From assembly GCA_002327885.1 (NCBI GenBank), contig DCUS01000115.1, forward strand, positions 1-14,652: a DNA stretch of 14,652 bases, in the 5' to 3' direction. The translations under genes and the position numbers were made by a program. Below the pieces are notes generated by a model. That model did not search any database and was not told the origin of the DNA. It was given only the letters and a program-made list of their open reading frames with translations. Numbering within the stretch: position 1 is the stretch's first letter; the number at the start of each line of letters is the position of its first letter. Of the stretch, positions 6,814 to 14,627 are shown piece by piece. Origin of the DNA: Syntrophaceae bacterium UBA2208 (GTDB taxonomy: Bacteria; Desulfobacterota; BSN033; UBA1163).

Positions 6814-8631
6814 ATGAATGGTTGGTGTGGAAAGCTGTTAAGGGTAGATTTAACAAAACGTGCAACGTCTGTTGAGGAAATTGATCAAAAGCCGCTAAGG
6901 AATTTTCTAGGGGGCCGAGGCTTAGCAGTTAAGTACTTGTTCGATGAGGTAGATCCTAAAGTAGAACCTTTAAGCTCAGACAATAAGATCATATTTTCAA
7001 CGGGACCTGCGACTGGAACTTTGGCTATGGGTGGTAATAGCTACGAGGTGGTTACAAAATCTCCCTTAACTGGAACGAATACTGGTGCACGCTCAGCTGG
7101 TTTCTGGGGCCCTGAATTGAAGTTTGCAGGATACGACATGATAATTATAGAAGGAAAAGCAAAAGAGCCTGTGTATCTTTGGATAGAAGATGGAAAACCA
7201 GAAATCAGGTCCGCTGCGAATATTTGGGGAAAAAATACATATGAGACGCAGGAGTTGATATGTGGAGAGACTCAAAAGCGTGCAAGAGTCGCTTGCATTG
7301 GACCGGCGGGTGAGAGGTTGGTAAGATTTGCGTGCATAATCAATGATGAGGGTCGAGCAGCAGGTCGTGGAGGAGTTGGAGCTGTAATGGGGTCAAAGAA
7401 CCTGAAAGCAATAGCGGTTCGAGGAACAAAGAAAGTGAGTGTATCCGATGAAAAGAAATTACGCCAGATAGTTAAGAAAGTTTGGGCTGGAGTTAAAAAG
7501 CCTCAAATGTTAGCAGAATATGGCACTGCTTATGTAGTGAGGTTTACTAATGAACTTGGGGTGTTACCTACGCGTAATTTCCAAACCGGAGTTTTTGAAG
7601 GAGCTGAGAAAATCAGTGGGGAAGCAATCAAAGAGAGTTTTTTAATACACCGCAAGGCCTGCTATCGTTGCCCCATTGGCTGTGCTCCAATAACAAGGGT
7701 TACAGACCCCGCTTTTGCTGGCGAAGGGGCAGGCCCTGAATATGAAGGATTGTATTCATTAGGAAGTTGTTGTGGAATAGATAATACGGGCGCTTTTTTG
7801 AGGGCTTATTATGATTGTAATGAGCTTGGAATGGATGTAATGAGTGCTGGAGCTACAATAGCTTGTGCAATGGAAATGGCTGAGAGAGGGATTTTATCAG
7901 AAAAAGATGTTGGTATGGGGTTAAGATTTGGTGATGCCAAAGCCTTAATAGAATTAGTTAGGAAAACAGCTTATAGGGAGGGTTTTGGAGATGCTCTTGC
8001 GGAAGGGTCATATAGATTAGCTGAGAAGTATGGGCATCCTGAGTTTTCGATGAGTGTGAAAAAGCAAGAGCCAGCGGGGTATGACCCCCGTGGTGCTCAG
8101 GGTATGGGTTTAGCTTATGTTACCTCAACGAGAGGGGCTGACCATATGCGGAGTCAGTTTGAGGATATAGATGTGTTCGGAATGGTGATGCCAGAGCTTG
8201 GTATAACAGTACCTACAAACCGGTTTTCCACAGAAGGTAAGGCTTCTCTTGTGATAGTAATGGAAAATGATAAGGCTGCTATCGACTCAATGGGCATCTG
8301 CGCCTTTCTCTCGGGTTATAAGATCGGACTTCGAAATGTATTGCTGGAGCTGGAAGCGATTACTGGGTATAATTACGATTCAGATGCTTGGTTGAAGATT
8401 GGGGAAAGAATTTATAATTTAGAAAGATTATTTAATATCAGAGCGGGATTTACAAAAAAAGACGATACCTTACCGAAGAGATTCCTTGAGGAACCGATGC
8501 CAGAGGGTCCATCAAAGGGATATGTTTGTAAGCTGAATGAGATGCTACCAGAATATTATCAATTGAGGGGATGGGATGAAGAGGGAAGGCCCACACCAGA
8601 AAAGTTGAAGGAACTGAGCTTAAAAAATTAG
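6814..8631 (+). CDS. aor: Aldehyde:ferredoxin oxidoreductase family protein (tungstopterin type)
   Basis: A 605-residue enzyme, the normal AOR length. ATG 6814 is chosen over ATG 6808 because AAGGAGG ends at 6807, leaving proper spacing only for 6814, and because MNGWCGKLLRVDLT matches the usual family start. Cys at residues 283, 286 and 290 (CYRCPIGC) and Cys 496 (DSMGICAF) give the four ligands of the [4Fe-4S] cluster with spacing close to that of Pyrococcus furiosus AOR. The pterin-binding part GRAAGRGGVGAVMGSKNLKA is intact. Glu about 309 (PEYEGLYSLGS) and His about 444 (GADHM) sit where catalytic residues are expected. The family oxidises aldehydes to acids, or reduces acids, using ferredoxin in the cytoplasm. 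BamB-like and other AOR relatives cannot be fully excluded. It is followed by HyuB/HyuA genes on the same strand. Confidence 0.92.
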   Translation: MNGWCGKLLRVDLTKRATSVEEIDQKPLRNFLGGRGLAVKYLFDEVDPKVEPLSSDNKIIFSTGPATGTLAMGGNSYEVVTKSPLTGTNTGARSAGFWGPELKFAGYDMIIIEGKAKEPVYLWIEDGKPEIRSAANIWGKNTYETQELICGETQKRARVACIGPAGERLVRFACIINDEGRAAGRGGVGAVMGSKNLKAIAVRGTKKVSVSDEKKLRQIVKKVWAGVKKPQMLAEYGTAYVVRFTNELGVLPTRNFQTGVFEGAEKISGEAIKESFLIHRKACYRCPIGCAPITRVTDPAFAGEGAGPEYEGLYSLGSCCGIDNTGAFLRAYYDCNELGMDVMSAGATIACAMEMAERGILSEKDVGMGLRFGDAKALIELVRKTAYREGFGDALAEGSYRLAEKYGHPEFSMSVKKQEPAGYDPRGAQGMGLAYVTSTRGADHMRSQFEDIDVFGMVMPELGITVPTNRFSTEGKASLVIVMENDKAAIDSMGICAFLSGYKIGLRNVLLELEAITGYNYDSDAWLKIGERIYNLERLFNIRAGFTKKDDTLPKRFLEEPMPEGPSKGYVCKLNEMLPEYYQLRGWDEEGRPTPEKLKELSLKN

Positions 8632-8746
8632 AATCAATCTACTATCCTGGATTCCCATAAAGGATGAAAAACCTAACGGATTCTTAGTTCAAAATGGTTA
8701 AGAGGCGTCTTTTGATCACCCATATGTTAAGAAAGGAGATGGTAAG
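8632..8746. other. Gap between AOR and HyuB genes
   Basis: A 115-base gap without a gene. AGAAAGGAG at 8730-8738 is a good ribosome-binding site for ATG 8747. TGATCAC at about 8712-8718 shares the half-site of the palindrome before the AOR gene. No terminator hairpin with a T-run is visible, so read-through from the AOR gene is plausible. Confidence 0.35.
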
Positions 8747-10672
8747 ATGAAAAGCAAGCAGGAAATTGAGGAAATTTTGAGGAAGATGGATGACTATAGA
8801 AAGAAACATGGTTTTCCGGAACCTGCTATAGTCTCAGAGGGTTTTGAGGCAGAAGATTTAGACCCCGTTACTTTTGCGGTGATACGAGCAAGAGTTGAAG
8901 GGGTTATAAGGCAGATGGCTGATGTAATATTGAGAAGCGCAAGAAATCCAATTTTATATTGTGCGAAAGATTTTACCTGCTCTATTTTGACTTATGATGC
9001 CAAGTTGTTGACGATGGCGAATAGCATTCCTGTGCACCTCGGTTCAATGGAACCTTCACTTGCGGGCATAATAGCACAAAATAAAGGCGATATAAAGCCT
9101 GGGGATGCTTTTGTTAACAATTCTCCATACTATGGGAATAATCATGTGGGCGACTTTATGGTACACAGTCCGATTTTTTATGGAGATGAAATTGTTGCTT
9201 GGGGATCTTCGCTGTGTCACTTGATGGATACTGGCGCTCATGTTCCGAGCAATCTTGACCCGTTAGCTGCTGATGTATATCAAGAAGCATTACATTTTCC
9301 TATCATGCGGATAGCCGAAAATTACAAGCCACATGAGGAATTTGTCAGGTTTTTCCAGTCTAATGTGCGATATCCTGACCAATGGTATGGTGATTATCTT
9401 GCCCAACTTGGATCACTCTGGATTGCTAACCAAGAGATACGTAAGCTATGTGATAAGTACGGCGCTAAGGTCTTCAAGGCTTTCCAAATTCAACTCTTAG
9501 ATTATGGTGATAGGCTCGTGACAGATTTAATCAAAAAGATGCCTAAAGTGGAAGTTAGGGGAGAACGGCTAAGTGAAAAGGTGTTACCTATTGTACCTGA
9601 TGGGGTTATGTTGAAGGTAACAATGTGGATTGAGCCAGATGAAGGAAAGATATATTTTGACTACACTGATATGCCAGATCAGTTGCCCTGGGGTCTTAAC
9701 CTATCTTATGCGACATGTATATGTTCTGCCAGGCAGGGCTCTTTGCCAATGTTTAAGAACGCGCCCAAGAATCATGGAGTGTTTAAGCATTTCGTTGTTT
9801 TGGCCAGAGAAGGCGCTGTAGCAGGTATGCCGAAGTGGCCTGTGGGGACATCCGTGGCTACGGTTGGCATCTCTGATCAAGTAACAGGCCTCGTGATGAA
9901 TCTGTGGAATGAAATCTCGCCTAAGTTTGGTTTTGCTGGGCCTGGTGAGCTCGGCGGGTCTATCTCTTCAAGTGGAGGGTATGATTACCGGCGAGACAAA
10001 CCGTATGGGCATATGTTTTTTATTGGTATTTCCGGGGGCGGGGCACATGAGGGTTATGATGGTGAGCCTATCTTTTTTGGGCCGTGTATTTCCCGCAATA
10101 TGTTGGTGGAGAGTATTGAGGTTGTGGAATCGTCCTGCCCACTAATTGTTTGGGAAGCAGGTATTCAAACGGATTCCGGTGGTGCGGGTAAACAGGAGGG
10201 CGGAGTTGCAACCTACCATATAATTCAACCAATCAAACATACTCTTACGTTAGTGCCCTTTGGAACCGGGCATACCAGTCCTCCAAAGGGGCTTAGGGGT
10301 GGCAAAGACGGTTCCCTTTGCGATCATTATTCGCGCAAGCACGAAGGCTTAAGCTTCGCTACCGATCGAAGCTGGGCAGATAAGTCCAGGATGACCACTC
10401 AATTCTTTAATGCTGGACTATTTGAAGTTCATCAAGACGAAGAGTGGGTTGCACTTAGCAATGGAGGAGGAGGGTATGGAGATCCTCTTGAGAGGGATCC
10501 AGAGGTTGTGGCCATGGCAGCAACAGATTACATTGTTTCTGTTGAAGGAGCGAAGGAGAATTATGGAGTAATCTTGAAGAAAGACGACCCGGATGAGGAG
10601 TTTTGGAAAGTAGACTGGGATGCTACCCAGACACTGCGTCAGAAAATGAAGCAAGATAGAGAAAAAAATTGA
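8747..10672 (+). CDS. Hydantoinase B/oxoprolinase family protein (acetone-carboxylase alpha-like)
   Basis: A 641-residue HyuB-type subunit. The N-terminal part has the family pattern DPVTFAVIRARVEGVIRQMAD. The metal site appears intact: His133 and Asp136 in YGNNHVGDFMVHSP, and His158 in SLCHLMDTGAH; the H-x2-D-x21-H spacing equals that I recall for the Mn site of acetone carboxylase alpha and is shared by the wider family. The later part has GPGELGGSISSSGGYDY and GGVATYHI, then NGGGGYGDPLERDPE, the usual C-terminal HyuB signature. Family members act with HyuA in ATP-driven hydrolysis or carboxylation (hydantoins, 5-oxoproline, caprolactam, acetone, acetophenone). It overlaps nothing but lies 17 bases before HyuA. 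Substrate cannot be assigned. Confidence 0.9.
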   Translation: MKSKQEIEEILRKMDDYRKKHGFPEPAIVSEGFEAEDLDPVTFAVIRARVEGVIRQMADVILRSARNPILYCAKDFTCSILTYDAKLLTMANSIPVHLGSMEPSLAGIIAQNKGDIKPGDAFVNNSPYYGNNHVGDFMVHSPIFYGDEIVAWGSSLCHLMDTGAHVPSNLDPLAADVYQEALHFPIMRIAENYKPHEEFVRFFQSNVRYPDQWYGDYLAQLGSLWIANQEIRKLCDKYGAKVFKAFQIQLLDYGDRLVTDLIKKMPKVEVRGERLSEKVLPIVPDGVMLKVTMWIEPDEGKIYFDYTDMPDQLPWGLNLSYATCICSARQGSLPMFKNAPKNHGVFKHFVVLAREGAVAGMPKWPVGTSVATVGISDQVTGLVMNLWNEISPKFGFAGPGELGGSISSSGGYDYRRDKPYGHMFFIGISGGGAHEGYDGEPIFFGPCISRNMLVESIEVVESSCPLIVWEAGIQTDSGGAGKQEGGVATYHIIQPIKHTLTLVPFGTGHTSPPKGLRGGKDGSLCDHYSRKHEGLSFATDRSWADKSRMTTQFFNAGLFEVHQDEEWVALSNGGGGYGDPLERDPEVVAMAATDYIVSVEGAKENYGVILKKDDPDEEFWKVDWDATQTLRQKMKQDREKN

Positions 10673-10689
10673 AGAAGGAGGCACCAAAA

Positions 10690-12792
10690 ATGGGAAAAGA
10701 ACTGTTCAGGGTAGGCATCGACACTGGAGGGACCTTTACTGACCTTGTGGTGATGGATAGTAAAGGAAAGCTTAGCACATATAAAAGCCCTAGTACACCT
10801 CCGAGCTTTGAAGAAGGAATTTTGAATGTGATCGAATTGGGATCCCGATCCCTGGTTTTAAGCGTCGCTGAGTTTTTACAAAGGGTAGAGTTTTTTGCCA
10901 TTCATGGCTCAACAGTGGCCACAAATGCAGTGATTCAATGGAGAACAGCTAAGATAGGAATCATTTGCACCGCTGGCCATAGCAGTATCCTATATAGGGG
11001 GGAGGGTGGAAAGGAGAATCCGTTCGATCTTGATACGGTTTATCGCAGACCACTTGTCCCGCCCCATTTATGTAGGGAAGTGCGTGAAAGGATATCTTCA
11101 TTCGGTGAGGTCTTGGTACCTTTAAATGAAGACGATGTGCTCGAAGCAATAAGGCTGTTTAAAAAATGGGACGTTAAGTCAATAGGTATATGCTTGTTGT
11201 GGTCAGTAGCGAATCCTGTACATGAGAAGCGAGTTAAGGAGATAATACAACGGGAGTGGCCCGATATCCCGGTTTCTGTATCGTCAGAGCTACAGCCGAT
11301 TATTGGGGAATATCACAGAAAATCCTGTACAGCTTTGAATGCCACATTGATGCCGATTATGAAGAGATATATGCTATCTTTAAAGAAAAGGCTAAAAGAT
11401 GTGGGATTTGCAAGGGATATCGCATTTGTTGTTTCATCTGGCGGCTTAATGATGTCTGATGACGCCGTGGAAAAGTGCGTACTTTCGCTGTTTTCAGGCC
11501 CATCTATGGGGCCAGTGGCAGGAAAGATGGCAAGTAAATTTATGGGTGGCAAGGAAAGTGATAATATTTCTACCAATAATGTTATTACCATAGATATGGG
11601 AGGAACGAGCTTTGATGTTGGTACTATAGTAGAAAATGAAATTACAATGACCCAAGAGGCGAAAGTGGGTGAATACCCTACGGGGGTAGTCTCTGTGGAT
11701 ATTAATACGCTCGGAGCTGGAGGCGGTAGTTTTGCCTGGGTAGACCAAGGTGGGATGATAAGAGTTGGCCCCTTTAGTGCTGAGGCTATTCCTGGGCCAG
11801 CCTGTTATGGCAAAGGCGGAAAGAATTGCACTGTAACCGATGCTAATGTTGTTTTGGGTTATCTAGATCCCGATAACTTCTGCGGTGGTGACATAAAGAT
11901 ATATCCGGAACTTGCTGAAGAGGCGATAAGAAAGTTTGCTGACACCGCCAAATTAGAAGTGATAGATGCTGCTATGGGGATATACAGAATAGTGAACGAA
12001 AATATGATTTCTGGAATACTAGATATGACTGTGCGAAAGGGAATTGATCCCAGGGAGTTTATTATTCTTGCTGGTGGGGGCGCGACGGCACTCCATGTTG
12101 TTGCTATCGCAAAGGAACTCGGGATAAAGAAAGTTATAGTGCCGAAAACCGCCCCTGCCTTGTGTGCTATGGGGATGTTGGCTGCTGATATTATTTTTTC
12201 CCATGTAGCCACAAAAATTACGGACAGCATAAATTTCGATTATGAAGCAGTTAATCCCGTTCTAGAAAACCTTGAAAAAATAGGGAAGAAAGAGCTGACA
12301 AGTCAAGGTATCCCACTTGAAAATTGGAAGTTCATTTATTATGTGGGGGTAAGGTATCCATTGCAGGCTAGCACCCTGAGTATACCTTTTCAGGGATTCC
12401 CAATTAACGTAGACTTGTTACAGCGGTTGGTTGATGATTTTCACGATACTCATGAGAAGAGATTTGGCACATGTAACAGGAAGGAATGGGTTGAATTTAC
12501 TGATTGGCGAGTGGAAAGTAAGGGATTATTGCCCAAACGTGAACCCGAACGGTTCCAGTTCACCGGGAAAAACGCTAATATAGCTCTGAAGGGGAAGAGG
12601 CGTGCTTATTTCCATGGGTTAGGATTTATTGATACACCTTATTATCATGGTGATCTGTTGGAGTGCGGGATGGAAATAGATGGGCCAGCTATTATAGATG
12701 ACAAGTACACAACAACACTGGTTATTTCTGGCTGGAGAGCTAAAATAAGCGATACCAAGAGCTATATTTTGGAGGATATCGGGAACCCCTAA
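10690..12792 (+). CDS. Hydantoinase A/oxoprolinase family protein (ATP-dependent subunit)
   Basis: A 700-residue HyuA-type protein. ATG 10690 is chosen because AGAAGGAGG (10673-10681) lies 8 bases upstream; an in-frame TTG at 10669 overlapping the HyuB stop has no such site. The ASKHA-type nucleotide-binding motifs are present: phosphate-1 GIDTGGTFTD at residues 9-18, phosphate-2 IDMGGTSFDVG near residue 300, and the adenosine-type LAGGGATALH near 460. HGSTVATNAVIQ and FSGPSMGPVAGKMA also match the family. It should use ATP to activate the substrate (phosphorylation of an enol or amide) for its HyuB partner. Acetone and acetophenone carboxylases also need a small zinc-containing subunit; no intact gene for one follows, only a broken frame. 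Confidence 0.9.
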   Translation: MGKELFRVGIDTGGTFTDLVVMDSKGKLSTYKSPSTPPSFEEGILNVIELGSRSLVLSVAEFLQRVEFFAIHGSTVATNAVIQWRTAKIGIICTAGHSSILYRGEGGKENPFDLDTVYRRPLVPPHLCREVRERISSFGEVLVPLNEDDVLEAIRLFKKWDVKSIGICLLWSVANPVHEKRVKEIIQREWPDIPVSVSSELQPIIGEYHRKSCTALNATLMPIMKRYMLSLKKRLKDVGFARDIAFVVSSGGLMMSDDAVEKCVLSLFSGPSMGPVAGKMASKFMGGKESDNISTNNVITIDMGGTSFDVGTIVENEITMTQEAKVGEYPTGVVSVDINTLGAGGGSFAWVDQGGMIRVGPFSAEAIPGPACYGKGGKNCTVTDANVVLGYLDPDNFCGGDIKIYPELAEEAIRKFADTAKLEVIDAAMGIYRIVNENMISGILDMTVRKGIDPREFIILAGGGATALHVVAIAKELGIKKVIVPKTAPALCAMGMLAADIIFSHVATKITDSINFDYEAVNPVLENLEKIGKKELTSQGIPLENWKFIYYVGVRYPLQASTLSIPFQGFPINVDLLQRLVDDFHDTHEKRFGTCNRKEWVEFTDWRVESKGLLPKREPERFQFTGKNANIALKGKRRAYFHGLGFIDTPYYHGDLLECGMEIDGPAIIDDKYTTTLVISGWRAKISDTKSYILEDIGNP

Positions 12793-12796
12793 AATG

Positions 12797-12851
12797 CGGC
12801 AAAGACATCCCCTCGACCTTTTGACGGTCACAGAGTCCTGTAGCTTTGCCG
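12797..12851 (+). ncRNA. Candidate structured leader RNA (three-way junction, GEMM-like ends)
   Basis: Immediately after HyuA an 8-bp perfect stem, CGGCAAAG (12797-12804) with CTTTGCCG (12844-12851), closes two short inner stems: GACC/GGTC (12815-12818, 12826-12829) and ACAG/CTGT (12830-12833, 12838-12841). GGCAAA at the 5' side and TAGC before TTTGCCG at the 3' side recall the cyclic-di-GMP-I (GEMM) riboswitch, but the conserved ACGCAAAGC block and a normal P3 arm are not clear, so it would be degenerate or another class. It ends 32 bases before an ATG with a strong ribosome-binding site. There is no T-run, so a simple terminator is unlikely. Confidence 0.35.
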
Positions 12852-12883
12852 AAAAGTCCCAATAGAGAGAGGAGGGATTTAAA

Positions 12884-13150
12884 ATGTTAGGGAAACTTGA
12901 AAAGCGCAGACATTTCAGTTCGGAATTTTGGCTTTCTGTATATCTATCAACCGTCCCTCGCAACAGAATCGGATTTCGGACCTGCTTGTGCGGTAAGTAG
13001 GAATTTCGTTATTATGGGGGGGGGGTGGATCCGCAGATAAACCTGTTTGTGAGGAATGGCGTGGACCCCGAGTTTTACAGAGCTAACGAAGGCATACTGG
13101 TGAGGCTTTACGGTCCGATCCATCCTGAGGCAGAAGATACCTTTTGCTGA
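12884..13150 (+). pseudogene. Small gene interrupted by an amber codon (unidentified)
   Basis: ATG 12884 follows GAGAGGAGGG (about 12866-12876), a strong ribosome-binding site. The frame runs 38 codons to TAG 12998-13000 and then stays open, in the same frame, to TGA 13148-13150, for 88 codons in all. The part after the amber looks coding: INLFVRNGVDPEFYRANEG, then LVRLYGPIHPEAEDTFC. A G10 run at 13016-13025 is read as Gly codons in this frame. The TAG would be CAG (Gln) after one C-to-T change. Just before it lies TCLCGK, a Cys-x-Cys-Gly that weakly recalls the zinc motif of acetone carboxylase gamma subunits, which would suit the position after HyuA. That similarity is slight. It may be a decayed gene or two unrelated scraps. 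Confidence 0.4.
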
Positions 13151-13352
13151 TTGGTAAGAGGGGAGTAATTTTGAATTCTCGAAAGAGAGAGCGCCTCTTT
13201 CTCAAAGCTCCCTGAAAACGAAAAATAGGGGAATCTCGAGGGTGGTCGAGTGAACTTGCTTGTAGTTATATCGGCAGATTTCTTGCCGTAGGATTTGATG
13301 GGTTAGTACCTACTCGACATAGTAAAGTGTAATTGGGGTAAGATGCTTTTAG
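13151..13352. other. Non-coding stretch between the broken frame and the IS3 element
   Basis: No convincing gene. Three short hairpins are present: GAAAGAG/CTCTTTC (13181-13187, 13195-13201), CTCGA/TCGAG (13235-13239, 13246-13250) and CGGCA/TGCCG (13272-13276, 13284-13288). None has a T-run. I assign no function. Confidence 0.35.
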
Positions 13353-13397
13353 TGGACACCAAAGTTGAGGTAAAATACTAAAAACGGAGGTGTCAAA

Positions 13398-13715
13398 ATG
13401 GAAAGAATACCCAGAGGGATCTACACCAGGGAGCTTCGAGAGTAAGCAGTGAAACTCGTAACAGAAGAGGGATTGAAGATACCGGAGGTAGGGCGAAGGT
13501 TATCGATAGCCCCCTCGACCATACGGTACTGGGTGAAGGCAGATCGAGAAGGCAAGCTGAAGGAGGTTGGGAAGCAGCAGAGGCCGCTGACGGAAATAGA
13601 GATGGAGCTTGCCCGGGTCAAGCGTGAACTGGCAGAGGCGAGGATGGAGCGAGACATCTTAAAAAAAGCGGCGGCGTACTTTGCGAAGGAATCGCTGCCA
13701 GGTACGCGATCATGA
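13398..13715 (+). pseudogene. IS3 family OrfA with an ochre stop at codon 16
   Basis: ATG 13398 follows ACGGAGG (about 13384-13390). The frame starts MERIPRGIYTRELRE, meets TAA at 13443-13445, then continues AVKLVTEEGL to TGA 13713-13715. IS3 OrfA proteins usually read REQAVKLV here, so TAA is a CAA (Gln) changed by C to T. GTG 13449 could restart a shorter product of 88 residues. The rest has the helix-turn-helix (LKIPEVGRRLSIAPSTIRYWVKAD) and a leucine-zipper-like helix near ELARVKRELAEARMERDILKK. A run of seven A at 13661-13667 is a normal site for -1 frameshifting into OrfB. Confidence 0.8.
13661..13668 (+). promoter_or_regulatory. Probable -1 ribosomal frameshift site of the IS3 element
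   Basis: A run of seven A followed by G, read in OrfA as TTA AAA AAA GCG. This is the X XXY YYZ form (A AAA AAA). A shift of -1 enters the OrfB frame, which is open from here through ATG 13712. Confidence 0.6.
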
Positions 13716-14572
13716 AACAGATGCGATTCAAGTATGGTGTTGCGGCGATGAGTGAAATTCTGAAGGTATCCAAGAGTGGTTATTATCGATGGCTGAATCG
13801 GAAGCCTTCCAGGCGTATCCAGGAGGAAGGAAGGTTGGAGATAGAGATTAAAGCTGCTCATAAGAAGACTCGAGAGACATTTGGTCCTGAGAGATTACAG
13901 CATGAGCTTTGAGAGCAGGGTGTGGAGGTAGGAATCTGCCGGATCAGAAGAATTCGAAAGAAGCTGGGGATACGGTGCAAGCAGAGGAGAAAGTTTAGGG
14001 CTACGACAGATTCCAAACATACCTTTCCTGTGGTGGAGAATCTGATCAATCAGGAGTTTAAGGCAGAGGGGCCGAACGCAGTTTGGGTGAGTGACATTAC
14101 CTATATTCCCACCGAAGAAGGCTGGCTTTATCTGGCAGGGCATAAGGACCTCTTTACGGGAGAAATCGTAGGGTATGCTATGGGCAATCGAATCACCAAG
14201 AACCTGGTGAGCCAGTCTCTGTTTAGGGCGGTGGCAGCTAAACGACCTGGATCAGGTTTGATCCACCATTCGGATCGTGGGAGGCAGTACTGCGCCTATG
14301 AATACCGAGGGTTGATGGATCAGTTCAAGATGAGAGCCTCCATGAGCAGAAAAGGCGACTGCTTTGATAATGCTCCTATGGAGAGTTTCTGGGGGACGCT
14401 CAAAAGTGAGCATGTCCATCATTGTCGTTACAAGACAAGAGAGGAGGCCGTCCGAGAGATCACCGAATACATCGAGGTCTTTTACAATCGGCAAAGAAGG
14501 CAAGCACGGCTGGGGTACCTATCCCCGGTTAATTATGAACGGCAGTTCTATGCAAGGCAGGTTGCAGCATGA
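13712..14572 (+). pseudogene. IS3 family OrfB transposase with an opal stop
   Basis: The frame is -1 to OrfA and would normally be reached by frameshifting at A7 (13661-13667); ATG 13712 overlaps the OrfA stop. It runs YGVAAMSEILKVSKSGYYRW, typical for the HTH_21 region, up to TGA at 13910-13912, then continues in the same frame to TAA-type end at 14572 (stop TGA 14570-14572). The stop replaces the Arg of HELREQG, a CGA changed to TGA. Downstream the rve/DDE domain is complete: Asp in VSDITYIP, Asp in HSDRG and Glu in MESFWGTLKSEH. HSDRGRQY has Arg where the family has Ser, another sign of decay. Without suppression no full transposase is made. Confidence 0.85.
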
Positions 14573-14627
14573 GAGAAGGTTTCGTGTCCACTATTGCCAT
14601 CAGGGGTCACTATTATTGTTTAAACAT

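Larger units (their letters stand above)
13353..14590 (+). mobile_element. IS3-family insertion sequence, inactivated
   Basis: The ends TGGACAC (13353-13359) and GTGTCCA (14584-14590) are exact inverted repeats with the TG...CA form of IS3 elements, giving 1238 bp; the match extends outward by TAG/CTA and inward past one mismatch by AAA/TTT. No flanking direct repeat is visible, so either the true edges are a few bases off or the target copy has decayed. It holds the two overlapping frames orfA and orfB, both with in-frame stops. Confidence 0.85.

Noticed and set aside
10669..10689. TTG start for HyuA overlapping the HyuB stop
   Set aside because: The strong AGAAGGAGG lies downstream of it and is correctly placed for ATG 10690, where family similarity begins.
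12998..13000. TAG as a pyrrolysine codon
   Set aside because: No pyl genes or methylamine methyltransferase are present, and nearby TAA and TGA interruptions indicate general decay.
13016..13025. Phase-variable gene switched by the G10 run
   Set aside because: The only frame it could switch is about 45 codons long and already interrupted upstream; evidence is too thin to call phase variation.
13421..13861. 146-codon minus-strand frame in the IS3 region
   Set aside because: It is antisense to OrfA/OrfB, which match the IS3 family in order and content.
13910..13912. TGA as a selenocysteine codon in OrfB
   Set aside because: The position is Arg in IS3 transposases and no selenocysteine insertion hairpin is evident just downstream.
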